Shown: positions 49,791 to 63,165, counted from the stretch's first letter. The stretch is DNA of 64,000 nucleotides from Siniperca chuatsi (GCF_020085105.1 NC_058056.1:12212929-12276928), one strand, 5' to 3'. Program-made: numbers and translations. The notes: generated by a model not told the origin, from the letters alone.

Positions 49791-50906
49791 CCTTTTTTAT
49801 TGAAAAGCACTGCTGTGGAATACGCCTGTTTTACAAATATTTTAATATAACAATAATCCAAAAGTAGAACACAGATGATTGTATCCATTTCCACCATCAA
49901 AATGGTTAGAAGAGAAAATACTTTGCTAAGGTTAAAAATCATACTTTTGGAAAATGTCTACATCCATACTTGGACTGAATCATGGTCCAAATTCATATTT
50001 GATACTGTGAGAATAAAAGGCTAAGTAAAATAAATAAATAAAATGACAAAACATTGACTTATGACCTATGACCATTCTGCGTGTATTGTGTTGCATACAT
50101 TTCATCACATACAGCACAACGAACCCCAGGCACACAAAACAAGACTGAATTATTGAGAATTCAATTCCTTGTTTGTGTTCTTGTCAAAACCTCCATGGCT
50201 TCACTTGTCTAATTTGACACAACCAAAAGGGTCCATAGCAAGGCACAGACAACCTGATGTAAGATGGAGTGAATTACAGTATCATGGCCGGTCCAATATC
50301 ATGTGTTCATTTAGATTTGGAGTAAAAGAAAGAAAATACCATTTCTAGTAATCTGGTCATCTTTGATGGCTACGTTGTGTTAGACCTGCTGTGCCCAAAG
50401 ATGTATCGCCATAGGCAATATCAAACAGGCCACATAAAAGAGGGGAGCACTTCTTTTGGTGAATGCTTTCCTGGAATGATTTAAGGTTCTTGGTTAAACC
50501 ATGAAAACATGGATTTAGACCCTTCCCAAAAGTATGATTTTTAACCTTAGCACAATATTTTCTCACACATACTGCACTTTCATGTGGTCCTGTAGTTGAA
50601 TATAGCAGCAACATATTCGAGGTTAGGGGTTTGATTCAATCCAGTGACCACCCACACTACACAGTTTCCACACTTTTAATACTGCATGGTATTGAGGAAC
50701 TCATCAAAAGGGAGATATTAATATAAAAAAACACCATCCAGGGTTCCAGACATTTATCAATTTTAGTATGAAATGTTCTTTCAAAGTGGCACACAGTCAT
50801 TTTTTTCAAGAAAGTTGTTCTTGCATGCACTTACAGATCAACTCAAAATTTTAGTTCAGATCTCTGCATAAATATAAAAACAAAACTATAGGATTATTAA
50901 ACTGCA
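49791..50906. other. AT-rich spacer, nothing recognised
   Basis: No open frame with splice or homology support and no clear repeat boundary is seen here. Confidence 0.5.
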
Positions 50907-51748
50907 CAGTGGTGGAAGAAGGATTCATATCCTTTACTTACGAAGCAATAGTAAAGTAGCAATACTGTGAAAATACTCCACCACAAGTACAGTAAAAGTC
51001 CTGCATTCAAAACCTTAGTTAAGTAAAAGTATGTACTATCAGCAAAAGTTAAAGTATCAAAAGTAAAAGGACTCATTGTGCAGAAAAATGGTCCCTGTAA
51101 GTGTTTTATATATGATACTTTATGGATTAATATTACTGCTGCATTAATGTGTATGTTGCATTTTACTGCTGTAGGTGTTTAAGGTTGTTAATTTTAATTT
51201 TAAACTAATTTTAACTACTTTATATACTACCGGGTAGTTTAATCTACAGCAATGCATCATATTCTATAAGATCATCATATGTTTGTATCGTCACTGTCCT
51301 GTGACAGCCATGCATCTCTAAAAAGTCAACTTTTCATGAGCTCAGATAAACACTGTTTTCAGCTTTGTGACGATGCATCTTCCAGCTAATCCATGGGAGT
51401 TTTTAAATAGTTTATTTATCTTAAGAAGTAGAAGAATTTTATCAACCCATAAAGGAACACTTCATCCTTCAGTGTATCAGAAAGATTCTAATTCAAAATC
51501 ACCAAATTTGGAGATACATGGTTTTCATTGGACAGGAAGGGTATGAAAAATTGCAATTTGCAAAAAGTAACTAGGAACCATAGCTGTCAGACAAATGTAG
51601 TGGCATAAAAAGTACAATATTTGCCTCTGAGATGTAGTGGAAATATAAAGTTGCATAAAATGGAAATACTCAAGTAAAGTACAAGTACCATGAATTTGTA
51701 CTTAAGTACAGTATTTGAGTAAAAGTATTTAGTTACATTCCACCACTG
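50907..51748. mobile_element. hAT-like non-autonomous element (about 840 bp)
   Basis: The left end cagtggtgga (50907) is the inverse of the right end tccaccactg (ends 51748). Subterminal sequence is rich in 'aagtaaaagt' and 'acttaagtac' words in both halves, which I recall from a very common fish family. The flanks share only the first five bases (aaact), so an 8-bp target duplication is at best partly preserved. No transposase is encoded. Confidence 0.7.
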
Positions 51749-53319
51749 AAACTAAGAGTTAGCAATAAGAAAATGCAGTTGCATCATAAGAGAGTTCAGT
51801 AAGGTCACTCACATAATGCAGACAAACTTTAAGTTCTTCTATTACATAGGCTAGTAACTGATGAGGTTAATAGCCTATTTTTCTCTTTCCCCACACTCCT
51901 CCTGAACTGGACAGTTTCCCTCTTCACTGTGTGCAGGCTGCGTGATAGATCTTCACTTAATGTGGCACCCAGGACAGGAGCCATGTATTATGTACCGTTT
52001 ACGGATATTTGTTTCTAATCCCGTAGAGTTTTTGCGTGCAAGGGGAGCGGAGCGGGGATGAGCTTGCGTGCCATGCCAGCCTGGCGTGCGGGGAGCTCGG
52101 TCACTGAACTCCAGCTTCCCTAGGGAGCGGGGGGGGGTGTGTGTGTGTCTGCACTGAGATTAAAATGAGACGAGGGAGAAAGCACAAGTAGAAATGGCTT
52201 CCAGATGACCCCGACTCTGTGAGCTCATCAAAGACAGGCTGACAAATCGGTAGGACACATTTCCCACCTCCTGTCCCATGAAAGACCTACATTAGTTTAT
52301 TTGTCTAATACTTTAAAGGAAACTGCCACAGTAGAAATATTCTAAATTGTGAGGCTACCCTACATTAAGATTTAAAAGCAGAAAAATTGGGGATTTTAAA
52401 TTAATGCAGTAAACTATCATGGGAGACAATGTTAAAACTGACATTTGAGTAAAGCCAAATCTGGATATTATTTTGAAATGGTCTTCTGACGTGCCACTTA
52501 GATTCTTACTTAGTCATCCATGGAACTTGGAGCAAAATGATGTGGGCTGTGTATCATGACATTCTGTATTTTATGTTGTTTTTATCCAAATTTCTTTAAT
52601 ATTCCGGTTTTGGAAAAAACACATTTTGTTTGGTTCAAAACAACTTTATTTTTGAAAATGGGGCAGTTTTGGTGTTGTAGTCACACTATGTCACCAGGAC
52701 ATTATTAAAGTGTTTCCAAGGAGCATGAAGAGTGTAAAGAGATCTCATTAATTATGGTTTTATATCAAGTGTTATTATTAGTGGATCATTTCATTCTTCT
52801 TACCTAAAATTTAGGATTTCAACCTTTTGTGCCCCTCTGCAGTCTGTATGATGTTAAAATTGATAAAGAGATTAGGCCTAGGTGGCTCCTTTTTGTAAAG
52901 TTCAGATTGGTATCTGTCATCCATCAAGCATTAAAATACAACCTTTAATATACTGCTGTTATTCTCTATAATCTAATCTTTACTGTGGGAGAAGATGGAC
53001 AGCATACCATTAAGAATTTGACATACATTTTGCCCTCTAAGGCACCTTTGATTAACACTCAGGTTTGTCAAGCTAAAGTGTTGATTATTCGGAGATTCTG
53101 CATTTGTCCTTGAAGTTGCATCCCAATAGCCAAAATAATGATATAGAAGCTACATGTAGTATTTCCAGTAGTACCCAATGAATGCTTATCAGAGATTCTT
53201 ATTACGAAAGTTAAAAAAGTTAAAGAAAGCATTTGTAGTCGCAGTTATTGTTTGTGTTCATGTAACCCATATTGGGTTGTGAAAAACTTCCATGAGAACA
53301 CAACCAAATACCAAATACC
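51749..53319. other. Spacer, no gene recognised
   Basis: A GC-richer patch at 52020-52200 includes a G run and short TG run (52129-52147). No exon or repeat family is identified. Confidence 0.4.
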
Positions 53320-54265
53320 AAATTTGTCTAGTTAATCTTGCCTCACAAGTCAAGCCAGCAGTTAAAAGTCTAGGGGTTACTCTTGACTCAGACCTTAGTT
53401 TTAAAAACCAAATTGACAATATTATATAAACTGTGTATTTCCATCTTCGAAATATCTCAAGAGTTAGACCTTATCTGTCAGTTCAGGATGCAACAAAACT
53501 GACCCATGCCTTCATCTTCTCGTGACTGGATGACTGTAACGTCCTGCTCACTGGCCTACCAAAGATATCAATTAGCAAACTTTAACTTGTACAAAATGCA
53601 AGAAGAGAACATATCACTCCAGTGCTCGCCTCTCTACACTGGCTGCCTGTATCCCATAGGATCAATTTTATAGTTATTTTATTGTTTTTTAAAGCTCTTA
53701 ATGATATGGCACCCTCACACATAGCAGAATGTCTGTCATACGACACTCCAGATGGGGCACTACGATCGTCAGACTCTAGATTACTAACAGTTCCAAGGAC
53801 TCAAAAAAAATCTTTTAACGCCTTTAACGCCTATGTCCCAAAACCATGGAGCACATTACCACTGCAAATCTGGCAATCACATTCTGTGAGTGACTAAAGA
53901 AACAGCTCAAAACACATCTTTTTACTCTGGCCTTCTCTTAGATCAAGAACCTCGTCTTTATCAGACTGTTTTACCCATCTTATTTATGCTACTGTTCTAT
54001 TTGATTCTGACTTGATTCATTGGTTATATCCTTTTATTGTCTTGGATTTTTGCCATGGCTCTCGGCCCTCTAAAATTTTATTATATCTTTTATCTTATTC
54101 TTTTGTTGACTCTCATTACGACTTTGCATGTTTTATTTCTTCATGTACCTCAATATGCTCTTATTTTTTATGTGTTTTTCTTGTTTTGTATAGAATTCTT
54201 GTGAAGCTCTTTGAGCTGCATTTTAGGTGCCATATAAATAAAATGTATTATTATTATTATTTAAA
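53320..54265 (+). mobile_element. 3' end of an L2-type LINE (5'-truncated retrotransposon)
   Basis: A decayed frame reads the C-terminal part of a non-LTR reverse transcriptase. Around 53622-53800 it encodes ASLHWLPVSHRI, FFKALNDMAPSHIAE and ALRSSDSRLLTVPRTQKKSF, the pattern of the thumb/C-terminal region of L2-clade elements. Upstream (53340-53610) the same protein is readable with stops. The element ends with 'gccatataaataaaatg' and a (TTA)n-like tail (54246-54264), the typical L2 3' end. The 5' part is missing, as is usual after incomplete reverse transcription. Confidence 0.8.
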
Positions 54266-55313
54266 TACTGGATATTTTAGATCCTAACTTTTTAATATGT
54301 ATTTTCAATGCAGTTCATTCAGTATTCATCCGAAAACAATTTAAAATGTCAATAAATAAATAGAAATACTTAAATGTAATTGACCACTATAAGTACCTAA
54401 AGTATCTGTCAAGTACACAAAAAGTAGTGTATAGTTTGTGTCATTATTAGTCAAATCATTGCACTCCTGAGCCCTGTTGAGTGAGAATGAGCATTACTTG
54501 GTATTCTCATGACAACTAAGAAAGATGAGAGGTTGTCATGCAAAATGTTGCAATACAATACATGCTAGAACTTTGAATATGCTTTTCCTTCTTCATTAAA
54601 CTTGGAAATGGTTAATCATGAAAGCATGTTGTCTCTTGACACCCCAGAAATCACATCATCTGTAGAGCATCTGCTCAGTTTGCTGTGATAGGACATGAAA
54701 TAGTTTTCTTTTCTTTGGATATGACACAGGATGTTCCTGTTTCTTCTCCATACTTTTTACTGACTCCCATATTTATGAGCTGTTTTGTCTCTGTCTCTCT
54801 TTGAGACAGACTGTCCCAGGCTGGGATCCCTGCAGGTGGGGAGGTCTGATTGGGGGCCGAGGGGGGCTGAGGGGGCCAGTGGCTCAGCCACAGGCACACT
54901 GAACTTTATGTGCAGTGTGGATACTACCAGCGGGCTGCTCTTCTCATTGTGTAATTGGGCGGATAATGTTCCGTGATTCCCTCTCTTTTGCACCTCCATA
55001 TGTTCCGCTTGAGCAGCTCGGTGCTTTTTAGTATCCTGAAAATGAAGAGGGGTCAACGAGCGGTCGGGTTACCCCCCTTCACTGCTCCAATTCTGCAGAT
55101 GAGCCGATGGTATCGCCACAGCAGCGGGACAGAGACCTCAGAGCGCAGAGTTCATCCAATGTCCTGGGCCCTGAGGAGCCCTGCTATAGTCTCACAGGTG
55201 CAATATTAGGGCAGGAAAATGTGCTTTCTACACAGAAAACACTTAAAATCTGTGCAAGTCATTGTGTTCTGAACTGAGAATGAGCAGAGCTGTCTTAGAG
55301 GAGAATGTGAAAT

Positions 55314-55315
<2 letters not shown>
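54266..55315. other. Non-coding, possible conserved element at 54820-55170
   Basis: No gene is recognised. The stretch 54820-55170 is GC-rich and non-repetitive in an AT-rich setting, and open frames on both strands lack homology. It could be regulatory. Confidence 0.35.

Positions 55316-55402
<87 letters not shown>
55316..55402. repeat. (GT)n microsatellite
   Basis: About 43 perfect GT units, the longest array in the window. Confidence 0.95.
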
Positions 55403-55403
<1 letters not shown>

Positions 55404-56866
55404 CCTTATACTGGGCTTGTGTGCTTTATGTACCGCATGGCCCATCTGCACACCACAGCCCTGTGTATCTGGGATTGTAAATTGTGAAGCAATTACTGTG
55501 GAAGAGAATCTTTACCAAGACCAGGGAATTAACTTGCATTACTTAATCATAAATCACTACTGCCAACTGCTTTCCAGTTTTGCCAACATTTCTAATTTTT
55601 CTGCATTGTGACGCTAGTTTCAGAAATACACAGAATGTACAGTTAAGGCCATCTTCCTGTCACTGACGCAGCTCCTTTTGCTTGATTGAAATTTCAGTTG
55701 TCTCAAAGCGTAAAATGTTTTGTGTAACTCACCTGCTTCTATTTATCTACGCTCCCTCCTTTGTAATCAGTGTAGATTCAGTGACGGAAACGGTTCTGTC
55801 TTTTCATAGAACTTTCAGTGGTTGTCAACTCAGTTATCAGAGTTCAGATTTATTAGTTCCGTTTCCGTTCTCACTTACTGAGGAGACTTCTCTGTGTCTC
55901 TTTTTGTGGTGTTGTTGCTGGTTACTAGTTTGTTCGTTTGATATACTGCACTCTCTTGTACAGTATAAATTAGAAAAGCGATCAAGAATTAAAAAATTTT
56001 TTAGTTGACATCATAGCTACAACCTGGATGAATTAGATGAATCGAGACAGACATTTTTATGCCATTAAGCCTGGCTCTTGAAGAGAAATGAGGACTGACA
56101 TCTGACTGTTAATGTTTTCGAGTGAATAAAACCTAAGTCTGGGATACAAAAGACCAACGCCAAGAACTCTATTTACTTACTAAATGTAATTTCTACAACA
56201 CATGTATCCTGTAGCATCATTTCATACAAATCACCACTCAGTTTCCAGGCTTAATTTCACTCTGGCATGTTCACAAGTCCCAGCTGCGGAGTCCATCTCA
56301 TCCTCTCTGTCAGACTGCAGCGCACCCTGCGGCCCAGCCCATGTGGAATTAACCTGGAACCATTGACCTGTTCAGCTGTTTGGCTGAAACGAGCTGTACA
56401 GGCATGCACACTCATGTATATTTATTTTATGCAATGCAAGCAGACATAAGGACGCTTTCAAGCAGTCGTCCACATACAGATAGAGACACATGCTGTTTGT
56501 GTATAAAGGTCTGCTAGCACGATTGAAGCTCTTATGTCACTGTACCTTCCCTTTCATGTATAGTCAGCCTGAGACTCTCAGGAATTTCATGCTAGAGAAA
56601 AAAAAAACTTTTACAGTGACTGTATCTTGGCCATCTCTTCTGTTTAGGTATGGGAGTTCAAATGCTACACTCAGTGGATTTTGTCTATATAAGGCGTGTT
56701 CTTTTTGGTGCTATAGTCATTTATTGGGGAATGTAAACACATAGCTGTTAGCAGACTAATAGCCATTAGCAGTCCTATTGTTCGAGGAGAGAATGTCTAA
56801 ACTGACATGGACAAACATTTTCCACTGTTAAGACGGTGTGGTCTCTCATTCGTCTAGGAGTGTTCC
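55403..56866. other. Non-coding, nothing recognised
   Basis: The 108-codon frame at 55682-56008 is hydrophobic but has no family match I recognise and no splice context. Confidence 0.4.
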
Positions 56867-57111
56867 ATCGTAGAAAAGGTTTCAGTCGTAGTCATCTGGA
56901 CACTGTTTTTAGAATCAAGACGTTTCGGCTCCCATCCTAAAGTCATTCTCAATTGTGAAAATGGTCTGAGAACTCAGAATTCTGAGTTCTGGGTGAATTT
57001 CTGAGTTCTCAGACCATTTTCACAATTGAGAATGACTTCAGGATGGGAGCCGAAACGTCTTGATTCTAAAAACAGTGTCCAGATGACTACGACTGAAACC
57101 TTTTCTACGAT
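56867..57111. repeat. Long palindrome: 113-bp inverted arms with 19-bp spacer
   Basis: The left arm 56867-56979 and right arm 56999-57111 are reverse complements with one mismatch (in the 'cccatcct.aagtc' stretch). The sequence includes 'gggagccgaaacgtcttgat', a phrase I recall from dispersed fish repeats. The near-perfect arms point to recent formation or homogenisation. Confidence 0.95.
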
Positions 57112-60100
57112 TATCCACTGTTGATCATTTAGTGTAATATGTCGCACCAGAAACACTACAATCATGTATGTGTTTTACACCTTTATCATCCTCTCATCTG
57201 TACTCTCATATTTTACTTGTTCCGCCTCTTTCTTGAGTGGAATGGACAAGGTGGAAAGATGTGGCCATAGATTATCAGTAGAAGAGTGTGAAGAAGTCCT
57301 AATTCTCTAAAGAGTTTGCCAGATTCCTGTTACTTTGCAGAACAGACCCTGAAGAAGTTCAATCGGCAGGGAACAGTGGAGGTTTTTGTGGTGTTTTAAA
57401 CAAGCCCTGCAGGCATAGATGGTTGCGAGTAGCGTTCTGTCATTGTTTGGGAACAATTTCACAGACATGTGCAATGAAAACTGATGTTGGCCCTGTATTT
57501 CATATGGGATGATATGCCTTTTCTTCCCCATTAGATATGCTTTGGTAATTCATTGACATTATTATAGGAACCTCAGGGAGGAGCTGCATTTGAGGCAGAT
57601 GTGAAGACTGAAGCCCGTATTTTGTGAAAGATACAGAGAAGGCCAAATAAAGAGGTCATGTTATTCTCATGTAATAAAGCTCTTTTAATTCTAAGTAACA
57701 TATACAACATACATTTCGTTAAGTGTAAGCCTACAGATGAATGGTGTAACTTGAGACATGAGTCCTGCCATCCCCAGGCTTCCCATGGAGGCAGACCCAG
57801 ACACAAACAACCTTAAAGTTTGACCTTCTTACCCTGTCCCCCTACATGCTCTGCTGCACCCTCTTCCTTGTTGCACCATCCACCGAAGGTGATACATTTC
57901 TAAATCCCACAGTTTCTGTAGGGAAAAGCAGGGGCTGCCTCACAACCCAAATAGCTTAAGAGAGAACAGTCACGGAGGAGTCCCTCATGCACAATGTATT
58001 CCATATGCTCACTCTGAGGCCAAGAGGCACCCTATACCTCACATCTGGCACAGACCACCTATGTGAGCTGGCATTTTCCTCCTCAGACCATCAGAATGGC
58101 TGCCTCTCAGTGGAAGGAAGCTGGCCTCATCAATGAGCTCCTGCTTCTCTGATCTTTGTATTTGTTTCTGAACTAAAGACATCCAGGGGTAGTGGGTTTA
58201 TCTAGCTATGATCAAGGAAAATGGACACAATTACTTTTTCATTAACATAATCTCTTGTAAATGGCATTGCATCTATTATTTATGAAATTACAGGACAATT
58301 GCTCAGTGGTTTCCACATCACCCCAAAAAGCATGAGGTCTTGTCTTTGAATCTCAGCCTTAGTCCTGCCTGTGTGGAGTTTGCATGATCTCCCCGTGTGA
58401 GTTTGCCTCTTCGTGTCGTTTGGTCTCCTCCCACAGTCTGAAGACATGTAACTGAGGTGAACTAATGACTTTAGAGCGGTTGAGAGAGTAGCTGTTCCCA
58501 AGCATGGCACATGTCCTTAAAGGTGGATGTGTGCATTAAGGGGTTACAATGTAACATACACACACAGCTGCCGTAGCTACGCTGTAGCTGATGCGCGCCT
58601 CCTCAAAAATGTAACTACACATCATGGCTACAGCGGCTGTGGAGATACCACATGGGGACCGCAGAGACTCTGATTGGTCAGTTTGTTTCTTGTGTTTTCT
58701 CCTACAAGTTTCTGATGCAGGTAGAGATTGTTGATAGTGAAGACAACATGAAGCAGGTTGAACAAAAATTCAGTTCTCTTCTCCTTTTTTGTAACACACA
58801 TCTAGCAAATACATCTCCATTAAATACCTGCTGCTCACTGTGCTCTGTCACTGTGAACATAAATACGACGACTGCACTGAAATAGTGTCATATTCAGTAA
58901 TGAGACGTGGTGAACCTTACTATCATCGCTCTTATCACACAGTAAACTAAAGAAATCAAACACAGTTACTGTGGGGAATGTAATGAAAGCACAATACAAC
59001 CTGATCATGTACTATAAATTCATCTGGTGTTGTGGTGGTGCTATCAACAGGTGGTATCTGATGCTGAACTATAAATCAAACCTCCAGTGTAATTATCTAC
59101 GGCGGGACTTGCATCAAGTATAAATCTAGCTTAAGAAATCATAGTTGTAAAGTAACTGGATATAAAGGCAAACTACTGGCAGAAGAATTTAGAGTGGAGT
59201 ACCTGCATATGGCCCAGTAAATGGGCTTTTCCATAGTTTTCCATGGATTTTCTATAGTCCAAAGCTGATGAGACAGATCATTGTGTTCCTTAACTTTGCT
59301 TTTCTTTGAAGATTAACTGAGGACATGGTGTGTATGTGTGTAAGTAAGACAGATCTGACTGCTGAGGCTTTACCATGCAGACAGCCTGCCACTCTGAGGT
59401 ACACTGAGGTCACCAGAGTTGCTTTGTAAGACTCTTCTAAAAGGTGAACAATATATCCTCCCTCTCACATTCACACTCTCTGAGGAGGAGGGGATTGTTC
59501 CTCTCCTCTCTTTTTCTCCTCCTTTGCTCCCTCGCTTTATTACCTCCGTCAGCCCTAATTTGGGTTGATGGGGTGGCTGTTGCATGACAAGACACATGTC
59601 TGGGCCCCTGCGTGAGAAGGCTGGCTCGGTCTTGCTGGGCTTGTTTTCTTTGCGTGACCATGTCCCTCCCTCTGTCACTCCTGGCACCTCCTGGCGAGAC
59701 CCCCCCCCGACCCTGTTCATGCCCTCATTAGCTGGCATGTGGGTGCTTTATTTACTTTGGCCAGCCGCCCATGTGAAAGGCACATTTTGACCACGCTCAG
59801 GGAGGGGTCATCGTAGTGTGGAGCAATGGCAGAGGTGTTGGTGGAGGTGGAGACAATCTGGGGGGTGGGGTGAGCAACTGAAAGAGCTCTGTGCTTTGCG
59901 TGTACGTTGTAATGTGTGGCTGGTATATTTGAGAGTGTGACATCCCTGCATGGTCAAAGGGAAATATGCCTGTAACTGCTTTTGAGGAATGACATGCACA
60001 GGCAGGTCACTCAGAGTTTACCGTCCCAGTTGCCGTCCACAGAGAGTGCAGGAGAAAAGGGAGCATGAGGATCGTGGCAGTGTGTGGAGATTTTACTTGT

Positions 60101-61482
60101 TCCCACTGATGTAATCCAACAAATGCTCACGCTAACATTAATGTCTCCGAACATTCTCTCTCCTGCCAAATTTCCTCTATTGTATTCTGAGTGGGTTTAC
60201 GAATATAGATTGGAGCAGCAGGACAGGACCAACACGAATCTGCAAAATAGGGTTCATGTAGGGTATTGCATTTAAAGGTCTCTCCCGCACTTGCTGAACC
60301 TGTGCAGTCCTACAGCACACTGTGATGATACAAGACAGAGTAAAACTTACAAAATGTGAAAACAAAAGCAACTTTAACTTACGTTACTTTATTACAAAGT
60401 CAGTTACAAAAATGGGTCATATTAAGTTCTGATATTTGGGACAAGTATAACAGTGACTTACCTGAATATCGGTCTCATCCCAAAACTTTACTCCAACTTA
60501 TTTTATAACTCTTTTCTTGGGTAACTTGTCATGCAAATCAGTAGAACTAAATAAGTCCAAGGAATGAATGAATGAATCACAATGCTAAATAGTTGTTGCT
60601 CTGCATTTGGGTGCTCAGCAATATAACTGCCCTACAACAGTGTCCTGTGTGTGTTTGTGCTACTTATGAAGACTTATGGAGTTCTTGTTAATTGTAAAAT
60701 TTGAATTCAAAAAACCCATCCAAATCTGGCAGCCATATATGGGCCAGGGCTTGACACATTTGGTCTTCCAGTACCAGGACATGGTGGAGTGCTCTGATTC
60801 AGCCCCAGTCAACCCAAATGACTACCTAGTCATATGTGTTTTAATCAACTCTATTGCCAGACAAGAATATCTTTATTGGACAATCCTGCAAAACTCAGGA
60901 TTACATTCAATGGCAACATTTTAATTTTATTTTATACAATGCCAAGACTTCCTCACTTCCACCTTGCTACTACTGTACATATGGGGCACACTACTCCTGT
61001 ACTGAGCGTTGGCATTGAATGTAAATTGTGATGTGCAAAATGATCCAATATGGATGTAATTCTTAGGGCTACTGGGCTGGCTCTAATATATCTATGGTCT
61101 GATCCCTGACCGACTGACCTTGAGTTGCCTTTTATAGTCCACCAATGGAAATCCAACAACTTCAGGAAGTGAAACTCTCAAGTAGGCACAAAAGCAATCA
61201 TTACACATAGGCTTTAGGCTATTTAAAATTTTGTAATAACTAAATAAATAGAGACACTGAGAGCAGGAGAAAACAGCATGTAAGCACATGTGGTCCTAAT
61301 TCTCTGGATGTAGAGTTTCACTGGTTGTGTTGATTTTACTCTCCACAGTGTTTAGTGTAATATCATTATCTCAACACAACAGCATAATGAGATTGGACCA
61401 GAAGATAGTTCCATCGTGAAGAGGAGGTGTGGGAAATAATTTGCCCGAGTCATTGCATCTAATTCCACCTGGTGCAGGCTAA

Positions 61483-61484
<2 letters not shown>
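57112..61484. other. Non-coding stretch, no gene recognised
   Basis: It contains a dispersed-repeat fragment near 58540-58665 and a non-repetitive patch near 59480-59790 that could be conserved. The 122-codon minus frame at 59370-59738 overlaps several other open frames and lacks homology. Confidence 0.45.
58540..58665. repeat. Dispersed repeat fragment
   Basis: The phrases 'gccgtagctacgctgtagct' and 'cgcctcctcaaaaatgtaac' followed by 'tacacatcatggctac' resemble a CpG-containing short repeat I recall from fish genomes. The assignment is tentative. Confidence 0.35.

Positions 61485-61543
<59 letters not shown>
61485..61543. repeat. (CA)n microsatellite
   Basis: About 29 perfect CA units. Confidence 0.95.
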
Positions 61544-61546
<3 letters not shown>

Positions 61547-61786
61547 CTGTGCATATGGACACCTTGACACACAGGCCTTTATGAAAATTATGAGCATAGA
61601 CAGACAAGTAGGGAACTTTAGCTGACGTCACTTCCCACTAATCCTTTAAGTCAGAGAAGAGACATGGTGAACAGCAGCAATATGAGACCCATAAATCAAG
61701 CAGTATGTCGGGACAGCAGGATAACAAAGCCCGACATAGTCACAAGTATGTTCCAGATTAACCTCTGCCACCGCTTCAGTCAGTAC

Positions 61787-61847
61787 CTCTGCTGGGATGG
61801 AATCACTTGGAGCTGTCTGGCTCTGGAAGCTGGAAGTCATGCTTTGG
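61787..61847 (-). other. Candidate internal exon of an unidentified minus-strand transcript
   Basis: A 61-nt minus-strand segment lies between a consensus acceptor (gtctgtgtttacag) and donor (gcagag|gtactg). The open frame is one leading base then QSMTSSFQSQTAPSDSIPAE, ending in phase 0. The Ser/Gln-rich composition is not diagnostic and I recognise no family. Confidence 0.2.
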
Positions 61848-62559
61848 CTGTAAACACAGACACTAGTTTCTAACGAGGAGCTGTAGAGCAGGAAAGAGCC
61901 CACCGAGTCACACTGCTCTTTGGTTCTCTTGAGTTTGTATAACGTATAATTTATTTTCCCGGCACAGAGTTGTGAAGTTTTCACATGATGATTTTTAAAC
62001 GTGTTATTACTGACCGACTGCTGCATCACGGGGGTAAAAACCCATCTTTCAATGCATGTGTTTTATGGACACATTCAAAGCAGCATGTTAAGAAGATTTA
62101 TTTTTTCCAAATGAACACTCATCAAGCCTAAATTGTGCGGTTTGTCCAATACCATTTTGTGAAAGAGCTGGACCACATATTGGGACAATACACGAATTGC
62201 TTAGAAGAGCCACATCCTTATGTTCTGAGACTGCCATAAATGACAAACAAGAGACATTAAAAATGAGCCATGGAGAGGATGAAAAAACAACCTTCCTCTG
62301 CTGCTCCAGGAAACAAACTTTTCTGGTGGTCCCTCACATTAAACTGTCACTAACCCAAATGCTAACACACAGATACAAACAAGATTTGATTAGGATTGGC
62401 ACGAGAGTGGATGCTTTCCATATTTTTCTCCTCATGTGATCCTCAGTTCATTTATTTACACAGAACAATATATTCTCACACTTAGATGCGTAGAGGGAAG
62501 CACTATAGGGTGATTAAGGGCTCCCTATGGAGTGAGATAGAAGTACTATAATAAGTACT

Positions 62560-63165
62560 ATAAAAGCAATAACTTTAAGCCTGCGTTAATTGATTTTTTG
62601 GCCACTTGGGGGCAGTGGAAACAAGCTGGAAACATTGACACATTTTCACCTTATAAAGTGGTGAACTTGTTAGCAAACTGTTGCTTATATATACACATCT
62701 AGCAGACATTGAGCAACAGAAGCATTCATGTGGTGTCATATTTCTGGCCTCCTGATGAATGTCTAATATTCACTTTCTTTTAGCTCTGTTTTGGTCTCCA
62801 CCACCTCCTGAGAGAAATGTCTTTATTATTTAGCTGCTTAATGTGTTACTGCGTTCACTAGCTAGTCGTTAACTAGTCTGCCATTTTGGTCGGGTAGTGT
62901 ACAGTAGGTATAGCGGACCTTTTCGTGTTGAAAACAACTGCCCGCTGCTGCAGGAAACTAGGTTGTTGAGAGTGGTGAGTGAACCAAAAAAAACATAAAA
63001 ACCAAAACAATGAGCTGAAATATGTTAAAAAGCTCAATAAAGTGAACGAGAACAGAAAGGTGTGACAATCCTCTGTGGGTTTGTCACTATAAGTGACGTC
63101 TTTCACATTACACCAAGTCTCTTTCTTCCATTGTTAATAAAAAAATATTGATTACAGCTTTTAAG
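62560..63165 (+). repeat. Dispersed repeat family A, copy 3 (forward, longest)
   Basis: This copy begins earlier than the others, with 'ggccacttgggggcagtgga' near 62600, then carries 'ggtctccaccacctcctgag', 'ttcactagctagtcgttaac' and 'gagagtggtgagtgaacc', and ends near 'ccattgttaataaaaaaata'. It probably represents more of the full-length unit. Confidence 0.7.

Noticed and set aside
61646..62029. 127-codon minus-strand frame as a single gene
   Set aside because: No family match. Only an internal 61-nt piece has plausible splice borders, and that is reported separately as a weak candidate.
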